Assembly: GCF_900108045.1 (NCBI RefSeq)
Contig: NZ_FNUK01000003.1
Coordinates: forward strand, 30,040 to 94,039
DNA from: Caloramator fervidus
GTDB lineage: Bacteria > Bacillota > Clostridia > Clostridiales > Caloramatoraceae
Length of the DNA: 64,000 nt
Direction of reading: 5' to 3'
Part shown: positions 8,204 through 16,990 of the stretch, one piece after another
Layout of the letters: each line of letters begins with the position of its first letter
Position numbering within the stretch: the stretch's first letter is position 1
Notes under the pieces: model-generated
Databases searched by the model: none
What the model was told of the DNA's origin: nothing
The model's input: only the letters and a program-made list of their open reading frames with translations
Position numbers and translations under genes: made by a program

Positions 8204-9667
8204 TTAAAGTATTGTTTCTAAATAATTCTTACAGCTTGTTAATCTTTTTAAAGTAGATTCTTTGCCTATTATTTCAAATGTATCAAAAAGTGGAGGTGAA
8301 ATTTTAGATCCAGTTTCTGCAATCCTCAACAACATAAACAAAATCTTTGTTTTAACACCTATTCTATCACAAAAAGCCCTCATCACCTTCTCAAGCTCTT
8401 GAGCATTCCATTCGTTTTGAACCTCTAGTTCTTTTATAGATTCATCCAGTAGATAAATCATTTCTTTTAAATCAACTTTAACATTTTCCATTATTAAATT
8501 AGCATCATATTCAGGCTCCTTAAAAAACATTTTAAAAGAATCTTTAACTTCATCTAATCTCTTTAATCTTTCTTGTTCAACTTTTATTATTTTAACTAAT
8601 TTATTATAATTTTCCTCATTTTCAACAAAATAGTCAGTTGTTCTTAAAAATGGAAGAACAAGCAAAACAAGTTCTTCAACGCTTTTTTTTCTTATATATA
8701 CCCCATTAAACCAATCTAACTTTTTAAAATCAAATACTATATTGGAATTGTTAATTCTTTCAAAAGAAAACTTATCTATCATATCCTCTATAGACAATAT
8801 TTCTTCCCCATCTTTAGGATTCCATCCTAAAAGTGCAATAAAATTCAAAACTGCTTCTTTTAAATACCCCATGTCCCTGTATTCACCTATGAATAAAGCT
8901 CCATCTCTTTTTGAAATTTTTGATTTATCTTCATTTAAAAGAAGTGGAAGATGAACATACTCAGGTATTTCGCAGCCTAATGCCTCTAAAATTAAAACCT
9001 GTAAAAAGGTATTTGGTATATGTTCTTGACTTCTTAAAACATGGGATATCCTCATCTGCCAGTCATCTATCGCCGTTGCAAAATTATAAGTTGGCAGTCC
9101 ATCTGATTTTCTAATTACAAAATCCCCTATAAGACTTCCATCCCATTGTAACCTTCCCCTTACTCCATCATTAAAAGTTATAATTCTATCTGGAACTTTA
9201 AACCTTACAACTGGTTTTAAACCCTTATTTAATTTTTTATTTACTTCCTCCTTTGATAAACTTCTGCATTTTCCTGAATATTTTGGAGCTTTTTTATTAG
9301 CTATTTGTTCCTTTCTTTCTTTTTCTAGATCTTCCTCTGAACAAAAACAATAATATGCATATCCTTTTTCTATTAAATAATCAACATACTTTTGATAAAT
9401 ATCTAATCTTTCAGATTGCCTATAAGGGCCATAAGGACCTCCTATATCTGGACCTTCATCCCAATATAAACCTAACCACTTTAATCCTTCATATATACCC
9501 TCTTCTGCTTCTTTGCTATTTCTTTTAAAGTCTGTATCATCTATCCTTAAAATAAATTTTCCCTCGTTTTGTTTTGCAAATATATAATTATATAAGGCAT
9601 TTCTGGCGGTCCCAACATGGAAATTTCCTGTAGGACTTGGAGCTATTCTAACTCTTACTTCCTTCAT
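8204..9667 (-). CDS. gltX: Glutamyl-tRNA synthetase
   Basis: Class I synthetase that charges tRNA-Glu in the cytoplasm. The 487-residue length is normal. The HIGH-type signature reads PSPTGNFHVGTARNALYN (residues 10-27) and the KMSKS-type loop reads KISKR (250-254). The all-helical anticodon-binding part fills residues 330-487. A zinc-like cluster is represented by C108 and C110 (YYCFCSEE). The start has GGAAGGGATACCT as ribosome site and lies 16 bases after the SMI1/TPR gene, so it is probably co-transcribed with it. No T-box is seen ahead of it. Confidence 0.96.
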   Translation of the reverse strand: MKEVRVRIAPSPTGNFHVGTARNALYNYIFAKQNEGKFILRIDDTDFKRNSKEAEEGIYEGLKWLGLYWDEGPDIGGPYGPYRQSERLDIYQKYVDYLIEKGYAYYCFCSEEDLEKERKEQIANKKAPKYSGKCRSLSKEEVNKKLNKGLKPVVRFKVPDRIITFNDGVRGRLQWDGSLIGDFVIRKSDGLPTYNFATAIDDWQMRISHVLRSQEHIPNTFLQVLILEALGCEIPEYVHLPLLLNEDKSKISKRDGALFIGEYRDMGYLKEAVLNFIALLGWNPKDGEEILSIEDMIDKFSFERINNSNIVFDFKKLDWFNGVYIRKKSVEELVLLVLPFLRTTDYFVENEENYNKLVKIIKVEQERLKRLDEVKDSFKMFFKEPEYDANLIMENVKVDLKEMIYLLDESIKELEVQNEWNAQELEKVMRAFCDRIGVKTKILFMLLRIAETGSKISPPLFDTFEIIGKESTLKRLTSCKNYLETIL

Positions 9668-9683
9668 AGGTATCCCTTCCTTG

Positions 9684-10697
9684 CTAAAAATATTTTAGGT
9701 CATTTTCAATAATTTTAGATAAATATAATAATCCTCCCTGTAATGAATCTTTATGTGCACTTTTTAAAGTTTCTTTTATTATATCCTTATCCTCTGTGCA
9801 ATATAAAACATTGTTATATTCTATCATGGCTTTTTCATATTCGCCTTGTTTTGAATATTTTCTTGCAAGATAAAGCCTATATTCTGCATCATAAGGATCT
9901 TTAAATTCATCTTCAAGGTATAATAACATTTCTCTATGAACATCCTCAGGAATTTCTATGTAATCCTCTTCCCAATAACTAAAACCAGTTAAATCTAAAG
10001 ATGTATTTAATCCTTTTTTGAAATAATCTTTAAAATCATTTCCTTTTAACAAATAATATTGGCCTAAAATATAATAAGGAGCTGTATAATATGGGAAAAT
10101 GTCTATTACTTTTTCTAGATAAAGCTTAGCTTCTTTTGTATTTTCATTGATGTAATATCTTCCTAAATAACATAAACTTTGAATAGATTTTTCATCATAC
10201 TCTATCATAAACTTATGATAATCAACTTCATTTTGAACTTGCTTAATCTTTTCTACATTAAATCCATATTCTTTACTTAATATATTTACCCGGCTTAATA
10301 TTTCTTCAGAAGTAATTCCATAATCAAAATCATCCTGAATTAAATTTACAGACATTATATCATCTAAAGCACATTTATACATAAAAGATATAAAATCAGA
10401 TGCAAGGATTATAAAATTTCTTGTTTCATGAAGCCAAATTCCAACAAAGTAATCCTCCACTTTAGGACCATATTTATAAAAACAATAATAATCTCCATTT
10501 CCTACATCCCCAAAGGGGAATAAATGAAAATTCATTTTTCCAGGAATTCTTAATAAATTATTTACCATGTTTTCTACATACTCAAACCTACAACTTCCAA
10601 ATTGAACGTCTCCCCCAAATTTTTTGATAAATCGCTTAAAATCATTTGGTAAAAAATATCCATATTTCATTTCAAATTTCTCTAATCTTGTCTTCAT
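9684..10697 (-). CDS. SMI1/KNR4 (SUKH) domain protein with TPR-like tail
   Basis: The first ~110 residues fit the SMI1/KNR4 fold (LPNDFKRFIKKFGGDVQFG, then LFPFGDVGNGDYYCFYK and ILASDFISFMYK). Residues 165-330 hold tetratricopeptide-like helices (YYTAPYYILGQYYLLKG; YRLYLARKYSKQGEYEKA). SUKH domains are best known as immunity proteins against contact-dependent toxins, but many serve as housekeeping protein-binding modules. No toxin gene is beside it. It is the first gene of a leftward operon with gltX and has its own sigma-A promoter. I infer a protein-interaction role and cannot name the partner. Confidence 0.75.
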   Translation of the reverse strand: MKTRLEKFEMKYGYFLPNDFKRFIKKFGGDVQFGSCRFEYVENMVNNLLRIPGKMNFHLFPFGDVGNGDYYCFYKYGPKVEDYFVGIWLHETRNFIILASDFISFMYKCALDDIMSVNLIQDDFDYGITSEEILSRVNILSKEYGFNVEKIKQVQNEVDYHKFMIEYDEKSIQSLCYLGRYYINENTKEAKLYLEKVIDIFPYYTAPYYILGQYYLLKGNDFKDYFKKGLNTSLDLTGFSYWEEDYIEIPEDVHREMLLYLEDEFKDPYDAEYRLYLARKYSKQGEYEKAMIEYNNVLYCTEDKDIIKETLKSAHKDSLQGGLLYLSKIIENDLKYF

Positions 10698-10730
10698 ACT
10701 TCTATCCCTTTCTAAAAAATATCTAAGAAA

Positions 10731-10759
10731 ATTATAAACCTTATTAAATTATTACTCAA
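10731..10759 (-). promoter_or_regulatory. Promoter of the SMI1/TPR-gltX-sda operon
   Basis: On the minus strand TTGAGT (10754-10759) and TATAAT (10731-10736) are separated by 17 bases, about 34 bases before the start codon at 10697. Confidence 0.72.
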
Positions 10760-10807
10760 GTAATTAAAAATTAATTATCTTCAAATAATAAAAATGAGGT
10801 GAAGTAT

Positions 10808-11473
10808 ATGATAGTTTTTATAAGAACAATAATACTATACATATTTGTAGTAACTGTAATGAGAATAATGGGAAAAAGACAAATAGGTGAATTACAACCC
10901 TTTGAACTTGTTATTGCTATTATGCTATCTGAGCTTGCTGCTATACCAATGCAAGAACCTGGAGTTCCTCTTATAAATGGTATAATACCAATATTAACAT
11001 TAATGATCCTTGAAGTTACAATATCATATCTATCATTAAAATTTCAATTTATAAGAAAAATAGTGTGTGGGGAACCAAGCATACTGATTAAAGATGGAAA
11101 AGTTCTTGAAGAAGAACTTAGAAGACAAAGATTTAATCTAGATGACCTATTTGAAGAGCTTAGGCTTCTTAATTACTTTAACATAAACGACATCCAATAT
11201 GCCATACTTGAAACAAATGGAAAACTCAGTATAATTCCAAAGCCAGACAAAGCTCCACTAACTAAAAAAGACCTTAATATTGTATCTCCTCCTGAAAAAT
11301 TACCTATTAGTTTAATACTTGATGGAAAACTACAAAAAAAGAACCTAGAAATATCAGGTTATGATGAAAATTGGCTAAAACAACAACTTAAATTAAATAA
11401 CATAGAAAAATACGAAGACGTTTTTATAGCTATGCTTGATACAAAAGGACAATTATTTATACAAAGGAGATGA
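10808..11473 (+). CDS. DUF421 (YetF-type) membrane protein
   Basis: A 221-residue protein of the DUF421/YetF family. About three membrane helices (residues 1-75) include the family stretch MRIMGKRQIGELQPFELVI. Then come two soluble repeats (GEPSILIKDGKVLEEELRR and LPISLILDGKLQKKNLEIS). In Bacillus, relatives of this family have been linked to spore membrane properties and resistance; that link is family knowledge, not shown here. GAGGTG precedes the ATG at 10808, and the in-frame GTG at 10799 lies inside that site. A DUF4363 gene starts four bases after the stop, a common pairing for this family. Confidence 0.9.
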   Translation: MIVFIRTIILYIFVVTVMRIMGKRQIGELQPFELVIAIMLSELAAIPMQEPGVPLINGIIPILTLMILEVTISYLSLKFQFIRKIVCGEPSILIKDGKVLEEELRRQRFNLDDLFEELRLLNYFNINDIQYAILETNGKLSIIPKPDKAPLTKKDLNIVSPPEKLPISLILDGKLQKKNLEISGYDENWLKQQLKLNNIEKYEDVFIAMLDTKGQLFIQRR

Positions 11474-11477
11474 TATA

Positions 11478-11870
11478 TTGAATAGCGGAAAATTAGTTCT
11501 TGTAATTAACTTCTTAACATTAATCTTAATAATACTAACTGGAATTTTTGAAATAAATCTATTTGAAAAAGATACTAAAATTTTTGTAGAAAACTTAACA
11601 AAAACCAAAAAAGCAGTTGAAAGTACAAACTGGCAAGATGCATATGAAAACATAAAAGAATTAAATAAAAACTGGGAATCTAAAAAACAAATGTGGGCCG
11701 TTTTTATAAATCATAATGAGATAGATAATATAACTATGTATTTAAGACAAAGCATGGAATTTATAAAACATCAAGATAAAACTCAAGCTATGGCTAGTTT
11801 AGCAATATTAGAACATTATTTAATCCATATTTCCGAAATTGAAAAATTAAAAATTGAAAATATTATATAA
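11478..11870 (+). CDS. DUF4363-type small protein
   Basis: About 130 residues beginning at a TTG codon that follows AAGGAGATGATATA with ideal spacing. The frame is open further upstream inside the DUF421 gene but without a ribosome site. It has one N-terminal hydrophobic helix (LVLVINFLTLILIILTGIF) acting as anchor or uncleaved signal, then an amphipathic helical domain outside the membrane (WQDAYENIKELNKNWESKK). It resembles DUF4363 proteins, which are regularly encoded beside DUF421 membrane proteins. Presumably the two work as one complex; the function is unknown. Confidence 0.78.
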   Translation: MNSGKLVLVINFLTLILIILTGIFEINLFEKDTKIFVENLTKTKKAVESTNWQDAYENIKELNKNWESKKQMWAVFINHNEIDNITMYLRQSMEFIKHQDKTQAMASLAILEHYLIHISEIEKLKIENII

Positions 11871-11910
11871 CTAAACTTGAATTTCCTTCAAAATAGTATA
11901 TAATTAAACT

Positions 11911-11953
11911 AGACATAAAATGTCCATGCGGGACTTAATTTGTCCCTAATTTT
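11911..11953 (+). other. Two small hairpins between DUF4363 and fba
   Basis: GACAT/ATGTC and GGGAC/GTCCC stems, each five bases, lie close together after the DUF4363 stop. The second is followed by TAATTTTAG, so it may be a weak terminator. Confidence 0.35.
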
Positions 11954-11975
11954 AGTATACTTTTTTTGTTTTTTG

Positions 11976-11984
11976 TGTTATAAT
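11976..11984 (+). promoter_or_regulatory. Extended -10 promoter of fba
   Basis: TGTTATAAT gives a perfect extended -10 (TG-N-TATAAT) 55 bases before the fba start. The sequence at -35 (TATACT) is poor, which fits an extended -10 class promoter. Confidence 0.55.
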
Positions 11985-12038
11985 TTATATGTAAGTAATA
12001 TAATTATAGTATAACACAAATGTTAAGGAGGATTTACT

Positions 12039-12968
12039 ATGCCACTTGTTACAACTAAAGAAATGTTTAAAAAGGCTTATGAAGGTGGTTACGCAATAGG
12101 AGCATTTAACATCAACAACATGGAAATAATTCAAGGTATTATCGAAGCTGCAAAAGAAGAAAAAGCTCCAGTAATTTTACAAGTTTCAGCAAGTGCACTA
12201 AAATATGCAAATCCTAAATATCTTGTTAAAATGGTTGAAGCAGCAGTAGAGGATTCTGGCCTTCCAATTGCTCTACACTTAGACCATGGCGAAAATTTTG
12301 AAATATGCAAAACATGTATTGACCTTGGATTTACATCTGTTATGATCGATGCATCTAAATATCCTTTAGAAGAAAACATAAGAATCACAAGAGAAGTTGT
12401 TGAATATGCCCATTCAAAAGGAGTTGTAGTTGAAGCTGAACTTGGAAAACTTGCTGGAATAGAAGATGAAGTTAAAGTTTCAGCAAGAGAAGCTACCTTT
12501 ACAGATCCTGATGAAGCCTATGAATTCGTTCAAAAAACAGGAGTAGATTCACTAGCTGTAGCAATAGGAACAAGCCATGGAGCTTATAAATTTAAAGGAG
12601 AAGCAAAACTTGATTTTGAAAGATTAGAAGCTATTCAAAAGAAACTTCCTGGATTCCCATTAGTGTTACATGGAGCATCTTCAGTAATGCCAGAATTTGT
12701 TGAAAAATGTAATAAATATGGTGGAAAGCTTCAAGGAGCTCAAGGGATTCCTGTTGATATGTTAAGAAAAGCAGCTTCTATGGGAATTTGTAAAATAAAC
12801 ATGGATACAGATTTAAGACTTGCTATGACTGCTACAATTCGTGAAGTGCTTGCAACAAAACCTGAAGAAATAGATCCTAGAAAATACTTAGGTGCAGCAA
12901 GAGAAGCTATAAAACTCGTAGTTAAAGATAAAATCAGAAATGTATTAGGCTGCAGCAATACAATATAA
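12039..12968 (+). CDS. fba: Class II fructose-bisphosphate aldolase
   Basis: Zinc-dependent glycolytic enzyme that splits fructose 1,6-bisphosphate into two triose phosphates. The 309 residues include LHLDHGENFE (a zinc histidine and catalytic-site Asp near residue 82), VEAELGKLAGIEDE (zinc Glu), GTSHGAYKF (zinc His) and VLHGASSV (third His). A strong TTAAGGAGG site precedes the ATG. The gene stands alone between its own promoter and a terminator shared with the converging GGDEF gene. Confidence 0.96.
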   Translation: MPLVTTKEMFKKAYEGGYAIGAFNINNMEIIQGIIEAAKEEKAPVILQVSASALKYANPKYLVKMVEAAVEDSGLPIALHLDHGENFEICKTCIDLGFTSVMIDASKYPLEENIRITREVVEYAHSKGVVVEAELGKLAGIEDEVKVSAREATFTDPDEAYEFVQKTGVDSLAVAIGTSHGAYKFKGEAKLDFERLEAIQKKLPGFPLVLHGASSVMPEFVEKCNKYGGKLQGAQGIPVDMLRKAASMGICKINMDTDLRLAMTATIREVLATKPEEIDPRKYLGAAREAIKLVVKDKIRNVLGCSNTI

Positions 12969-12990
12969 AAGAGGGCTTTAGCCCTCTTTT
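12967..12990. terminator. Bidirectional terminator, fba and GGDEF gene
   Basis: Eleven-base stem AAAAGAGGGCT/AGCCCTCTTTT with a TT centre. T-runs are formed by the stem ends on both strands. It overlaps the 3' ends of both convergent genes. Confidence 0.88.
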
Positions 12991-13874
12991 ACTTTATTTT
13001 TGCCACTTTTTTTAGCTTCATAAAGCATATCATCAGCTTTTTTTATTATAAATTCAATATCCTTTTCACTAGTAATTATACCTTTGCTTAATCCTATGCT
13101 AACAGTCCAGACAAAACCAAAAGAACAATCTTTTTGGCATTCATCTCTTATATTTTCTGCGATTTTATATGCATCAGCTTCTTTATATATTATACCTAAA
13201 AACTCTTCCCCACCAAATCTTATAATAATTCCATTATCTTTTATATTTCTTTTGCATATATCTACAAGTCTTTTTAAAATCTCATCTCCTATTAAATGTC
13301 CATAAGTATCATTTATTTTTTTAAAATTATCTATATCTATTAAAAAACAATTTATATCAACAAAAGAACTGCTTTGTAATAAATTTTCAACATATTCCCT
13401 TAAATAAGCTCTGTTGTATGCACCAGTTAACATATCTGTAATTGCCATCTTTTTTATCTTATCATATGCTATTTTTAACTCATTATTTTTTTTAATAAGC
13501 TCTAGCTGTAATCTTCTGGTTCTTAATTGAACATTTATTCTTGCTAAAAGTTCTACTAAAGAAAAAGGTTTTTTAATATAATCATCTGCCCCTAAACTTA
13601 AAGCCTTTGAAACAGATTCTTCTTCGGTTATAGAAGTGATTGCAATAATAGGCAAATAGGGATATTCCTTTTTTAATATTTCACACAAACTATATCCATC
13701 AATTCCAGGCAAAATAAGATCTATTAAAACTAAATCGTAATTATCTAAGCTTTCACTTAAAACCTCTTCCCCACTTCTTACCCACTTGACTTGGTATTTG
13801 TTTTCTATTAACATATCACTGAGGACTTTTCCATGAAACATCGAATCTTCAATAATTAAAATTCTTCCTGTCAT
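12978..13874 (-). CDS. Response regulator-diguanylate cyclase (receiver-GGDEF)
   Basis: PleD-like protein that makes cyclic di-GMP when phosphorylated. The receiver domain (residues 4-115) has the acidic pair in IIEDSM, the phospho-acceptor D52 (LIDLILPG) and the conserved lysine in ADDYIKKPF. A short coiled linker (LELIKKNNELKIAYDKIKKM) leads to a GGDEF domain (145-298) with the intact active site GGEEF at 221-225. The inhibitory RxxD site five residues ahead of it is absent (KDNG instead), so product inhibition may be weak. The ATG at 13874 is chosen over a TTG that is part of the GGAGG site. No histidine kinase is nearby. Confidence 0.94.
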   Translation of the reverse strand: MTGRILIIEDSMFHGKVLSDMLIENKYQVKWVRSGEEVLSESLDNYDLVLIDLILPGIDGYSLCEILKKEYPYLPIIAITSITEEESVSKALSLGADDYIKKPFSLVELLARINVQLRTRRLQLELIKKNNELKIAYDKIKKMAITDMLTGAYNRAYLREYVENLLQSSSFVDINCFLIDIDNFKKINDTYGHLIGDEILKRLVDICKRNIKDNGIIIRFGGEEFLGIIYKEADAYKIAENIRDECQKDCSFGFVWTVSIGLSKGIITSEKDIEFIIKKADDMLYEAKKSGKNKVKEG

Positions 13875-13930
13875 AAAAACCTCCAAATTCCTATTAAATA
13901 TTCACAATATTTTCATATTATCATATTAAT

Positions 13931-13959
13931 ATAATAAATTTTAAATAATCAAATTTCAA
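13931..13959 (-). promoter_or_regulatory. Promoter of the receiver-GGDEF gene
   Basis: Minus-strand TTGAAA (13954-13959) and TATTAT (13931-13936) with a 17-base spacer, 57 bases before the start codon. Confidence 0.6.
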
Positions 13960-13991
13960 GCTGTTTAATTCTTCATTAGGAGGGGGTTCTG

Positions 13992-14720
13992 ATGAAGAAT
14001 TTAAATGGCGTCTCTATTATTAACTGCGACAATACCCTATTATATGAAAACGCAATAATATCAAGAGCTAATAAGATTATAGATTTTACTAACATAACAG
14101 GTCTTAGAATGTTCTCATCAATGGAAACCATTAAAAAAATTAGCAAGAAAGTCTCTTCTATAATAAATAATATAAATTTTTTAGGATCTGGTGACTTCCA
14201 TCACTTAACCTATTCTATAATATCAAATATACCTTATGAATTTTCATTAATCGTATTTGATAATCATTGTGATTACAGTGAAGTTCCTTATGGAACAATA
14301 AGCTGCGGTTCATGGATTAACCAAGCCTCCTACCTAAAAAACATATCATCTATTATTATCCTTGGAGTTTCCAAGATAAGTTATCAATCAAAATCTAATA
14401 AGATATACTGCATAGAATATAATAAAGACTTTATAAATAACTCTATAAATTTAATAAACAAAACTGTAAAGTCAAATGTATATATAAGCATAGATAAAGA
14501 TGTTTTAGACCAAAAGTATGCAATTACGAATTGGGATCAAGGTAAAATGAAATTAGATGAGTTATTGTTTATCTTAAAATACATCAAGTCCAAATTTAAA
14601 ATAATAGGCCTTGATATATCAGGAGAATGTAAACCATATAATCCATTATCTTATATAATATCAAATGAAGTAAAAGTCAATCAAGAAACCAACCTTAAAA
14701 TATTAGATGCTGTAATATAA
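13992..14720 (+). CDS. Arginase/ureohydrolase-family protein
   Basis: A 242-residue member of the arginase-agmatinase-formimidoylglutamase fold. The metal ligands are recognisable: H70/H71 (SGDFHHLTY), D90-x-H92-x-D94 (FDNHCDYSE), D168 and D170 (SIDKDVLD) and the late GLDISGE. This is a complete two-metal set. It is shorter (usual ~290-300) and lacks the usual N-terminal portion and the DPxxxP turn after SIDKDVLD. It is therefore likely a divergent subgroup with unknown guanidino substrate rather than a true arginase. AGGAGGGGG precedes the ATG. It stands alone and ends at a bidirectional terminator. Confidence 0.82.
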   Translation: MKNLNGVSIINCDNTLLYENAIISRANKIIDFTNITGLRMFSSMETIKKISKKVSSIINNINFLGSGDFHHLTYSIISNIPYEFSLIVFDNHCDYSEVPYGTISCGSWINQASYLKNISSIIILGVSKISYQSKSNKIYCIEYNKDFINNSINLINKTVKSNVYISIDKDVLDQKYAITNWDQGKMKLDELLFILKYIKSKFKIIGLDISGECKPYNPLSYIISNEVKVNQETNLKILDAVI

Positions 14721-14743
14721 AAGGCACCATACATTGGTGCCTT
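14721..14743. terminator. Bidirectional terminator
   Basis: Stem AAGGCACCA/TGGTGCCTT with a five-base loop lies between the convergent arginase-like and LCP genes and covers the LCP stop codon. Confidence 0.75.
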
Positions 14744-15857
14744 ACTCTGAGGGAACTATGATTTTTTTGTTATTTTTCTTTGTATTAATTAAATTTAAGT
14801 CATCATCTAAATTCTCTTTAGGAATCTCAATTTTTATTATATTACGTCTTTTTCCCCTATTATCTATTGCTACGTCATTAAAATGGAAATTATTTGCCAT
14901 GTAAGCAGGTAAATTAGAAAAAGCAGCACCCTGCATTGATAAAAATTTTTCTAAATAAACAACATTTTTTTCTAGATCAGGAACTAAAACCGCCATTCCA
15001 TTTACTCTAACATCTTCAAACATTCCATCAGCAGGAATTCTAATAGTTTCAACAGGAGTATTACCAAATTTATATACAGTATATGCTAAATTTAACAAAT
15101 TAGTAGTAGGTATATTAGTCTTTACATAATTCAACATAGTAGCTGCCAAATCTGGAATTTTAAATATGCTTACATTTCTTAATTTGTTTATAAGAATAGT
15201 TAAAACTCTTCTTTGTCGTTCCGTTCTTTCAAAATCCCCATTTCCAACTTTTCTTATTCTGCTATAAGATAAAGCCTGCTGTCCATTAAGTTTTTGATAA
15301 CCAGGACCTTTTATCAAAGTAGAATTAGCCCCATTTACTTCTATAATATATTTATTAATCTCATTTACCTCATAATCTTTAACTTCAACCTCTATACCCC
15401 CTAATTTATCAACAATATCCTGAAAAGCCCTAAAATCTACCAAAACATAATACTTAACATCTACGTTAAAATCCTGATATAAAGTTTTCATCAAAAGTTC
15501 AGGTCCTCCTAGACTATAAGCTGTATTTATCCTATTTAGACCATATCCTGGTATTGGAACATATAAATCCCTCATAAAGGAGATAAGTTTTACAGTTTTT
15601 GAAGATGTATTTATATTAGCTAAAATTATAGAGTCAGTTCTTCCTATATCTTTCTCGTCTCTTCTATCTACTCCAATAAGAAGAATATTAAAAACCCCTT
15701 TTTCTTCACTAAAATTTAGTTTAGATTCTTGTCCACTTTTTAAAAACTCAGATGGAGAAGGCATATAAATTTTATTGTGCATATAATAAAATGACCCTAG
15801 TGTTACACCAACCATAATCATTATAATAATTGAAAACACAACTAGAACCCTTTTCAA
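14742..15857 (-). CDS. LytR-CpsA-Psr (LCP) family cell-wall ligase
   Basis: LCP proteins transfer polyprenyl-linked glycopolymers such as teichoic acid onto peptidoglycan outside the cell. One N-terminal membrane helix (about residues 3-22) is followed by the LCP domain with NILLIGVDRRDEKDIGRTDS, SFMRDLYVPIPGYGLNRIN and the arginine-rich LSYSRIRKVGNGDFERTERQ. These supply the arginines and aspartates that hold the pyrophosphate. TTG at 15857 is taken as start because GAGGTG precedes it. The frame also opens at an ATG at 15941 that overlaps the upstream stop (ATGA), so coupling from that gene is a real alternative with 28 extra residues. Confidence 0.9.
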   Translation of the reverse strand: MKRVLVVFSIIIMIMVGVTLGSFYYMHNKIYMPSPSEFLKSGQESKLNFSEEKGVFNILLIGVDRRDEKDIGRTDSIILANINTSSKTVKLISFMRDLYVPIPGYGLNRINTAYSLGGPELLMKTLYQDFNVDVKYYVLVDFRAFQDIVDKLGGIEVEVKDYEVNEINKYIIEVNGANSTLIKGPGYQKLNGQQALSYSRIRKVGNGDFERTERQRRVLTILINKLRNVSIFKIPDLAATMLNYVKTNIPTTNLLNLAYTVYKFGNTPVETIRIPADGMFEDVRVNGMAVLVPDLEKNVVYLEKFLSMQGAAFSNLPAYMANNFHFNDVAIDNRGKRRNIIKIEIPKENLDDDLNLINTKKNNKKIIVPSE

Positions 15858-15937
15858 CTTCACCACCTCAAATAAAAAAAAATCACTGCTTTTTATTATC
15901 TCATAAAACTTTAAATTAAACAATAAAAAATTTAAAA

Positions 15938-16420
15938 TCATTTTCTTTTGTATTCATTTATTAACTTTAACATTTCTTGATTAGGTGATATATACACAGC
16001 TCTTTTCCCCTTCAATTTAAAAATATAAATATCCCCATTATAATCCTTAGGAATACAGCATATCCTTTTAAAATCCTTTGAAACATCAATTTCTTCTTTT
16101 TTACCAAAAGCATCAAAATTTTTTACATCTTCATCTATTAAGGTTTTTCTTTTTGATTTATTATATATAACATCAATTTGCAAATTTCCATTAGTAAAAA
16201 TATACTCATATTCTTTATATTGGTTATCTCTAAGAAATCTAAATAATAAAGACAATATTAAAGCAGTTAAAGTTATAACAAAATAAAAAATATTAAACAA
16301 AAAAATAGCAACAAAAAAGTATATAATTGAAAATGCTATAGAAAAATACATTAAAAAATTATAAAATTTATACAAGGTATTCTTTGAAGTTGTTAACAAC
16401 TGTTCATAAAACCTATCCAT
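15938..16420 (-). CDS. Two-helix membrane protein of unknown function
   Basis: A 160-residue protein I cannot place in a named family. Residues 20-65 hold two adjoining membrane helices (FYNFLMYFSIAFSIIYFFVA; FVITLTALILSLLF). The remaining ~95 residues are soluble and basic, with strand-rich segments (YEYIFTNGNLQIDVIYN; IYIFKLKGKRAVYISPNQEM) that look like a PH-type or bPH-like fold. GGGAGG precedes the ATG. It ends in an ATGA overlap with the longest form of the LCP gene, so the two are probably one operon. Confidence 0.7.
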   Translation of the reverse strand: MDRFYEQLLTTSKNTLYKFYNFLMYFSIAFSIIYFFVAIFLFNIFYFVITLTALILSLLFRFLRDNQYKEYEYIFTNGNLQIDVIYNKSKRKTLIDEDVKNFDAFGKKEEIDVSKDFKRICCIPKDYNGDIYIFKLKGKRAVYISPNQEMLKLINEYKRK

Positions 16421-16462
16421 ATCAAAACCTCCCTAAATTAATTTAAAAAGGAGTTGATATAA

Positions 16463-16990
16463 ATGAAAGAAAAAGAAGTAAAAATAATTGATGTAAATAT
16501 AAAAGAAATAAAAGAAAAATTGTTAAAACTAGGGGCAAAGAAACTAAAAAATGAATTTCAGGAAAATTACTTTTTTAATCTTCCAATAAGCAAAGATGGA
16601 TACATAAGAATAAGGAAAATCATAGATCTTAATAATAAAAAAGAAAAAATACTTTTAACTTCAAAAATAATTCTTTGTAAAAACACCATAAGACAAACAC
16701 TAGAAAATGAAGTAGAAATCTCATCTTTAGAAGATGGAATAAAATTTTTAGAAAGCATAGGAATAAATCTAGTCAAAAAAGCTACAAAATATAGAGAAAG
16801 TTACCATCTAAACGAAATCCTCATAGAGTTTGACGAATGGAACAAAGAAGAATTTCCTTATCCATACATAGAAATTGAAGCTGATGATGAAAACAAAATA
16901 TTTAAATTAGTAAATGAACTTAACATAGACCCTTCAAAGGTTACATCTAAAACACTAGATGAAATAAAAAAAGATAAGGGACTTTTATAA
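16463..16990 (+). CDS. CYTH-domain protein (CyaB/triphosphatase-like)
   Basis: Predicted metal-dependent phosphohydrolase or cyclase of the CYTH superfamily, acting on triphosphates. The signature E-x-E-x-K is at the very N-terminus (E3, E5, K7). Later barrel strands follow: YIRIRK, KILLTSK, ENEVEIS, KYRESYHL, ILIEFDEW and YIEIEAD, which together give the acidic and basic lining of the tunnel. The 175-residue length is typical of the class IV adenylate cyclase-like branch. Whether it makes cAMP or hydrolyses thiamine triphosphate or polyphosphate cannot be told. Its 3' end overlaps the converging carrier gene by six bases with no terminator between. Confidence 0.85.
   Translation: MKEKEVKIIDVNIKEIKEKLLKLGAKKLKNEFQENYFFNLPISKDGYIRIRKIIDLNNKKEKILLTSKIILCKNTIRQTLENEVEISSLEDGIKFLESIGINLVKKATKYRESYHLNEILIEFDEWNKEEFPYPYIEIEADDENKIFKLVNELNIDPSKVTSKTLDEIKKDKGLL

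Noticed and set aside
8911..9114. Plus-strand frames within gltX and other large genes
   Set aside because: They are opposite or out of frame with well-conserved proteins and lack ribosome sites.
15857..15941. LCP gene starting at the ATG at 15941
   Set aside because: It overlaps the upstream stop and could be coupled, but the strong GAGGTG site before TTG at 15857 and the standard short cytoplasmic tail of LCP proteins favour the inner start. Kept as an alternative.
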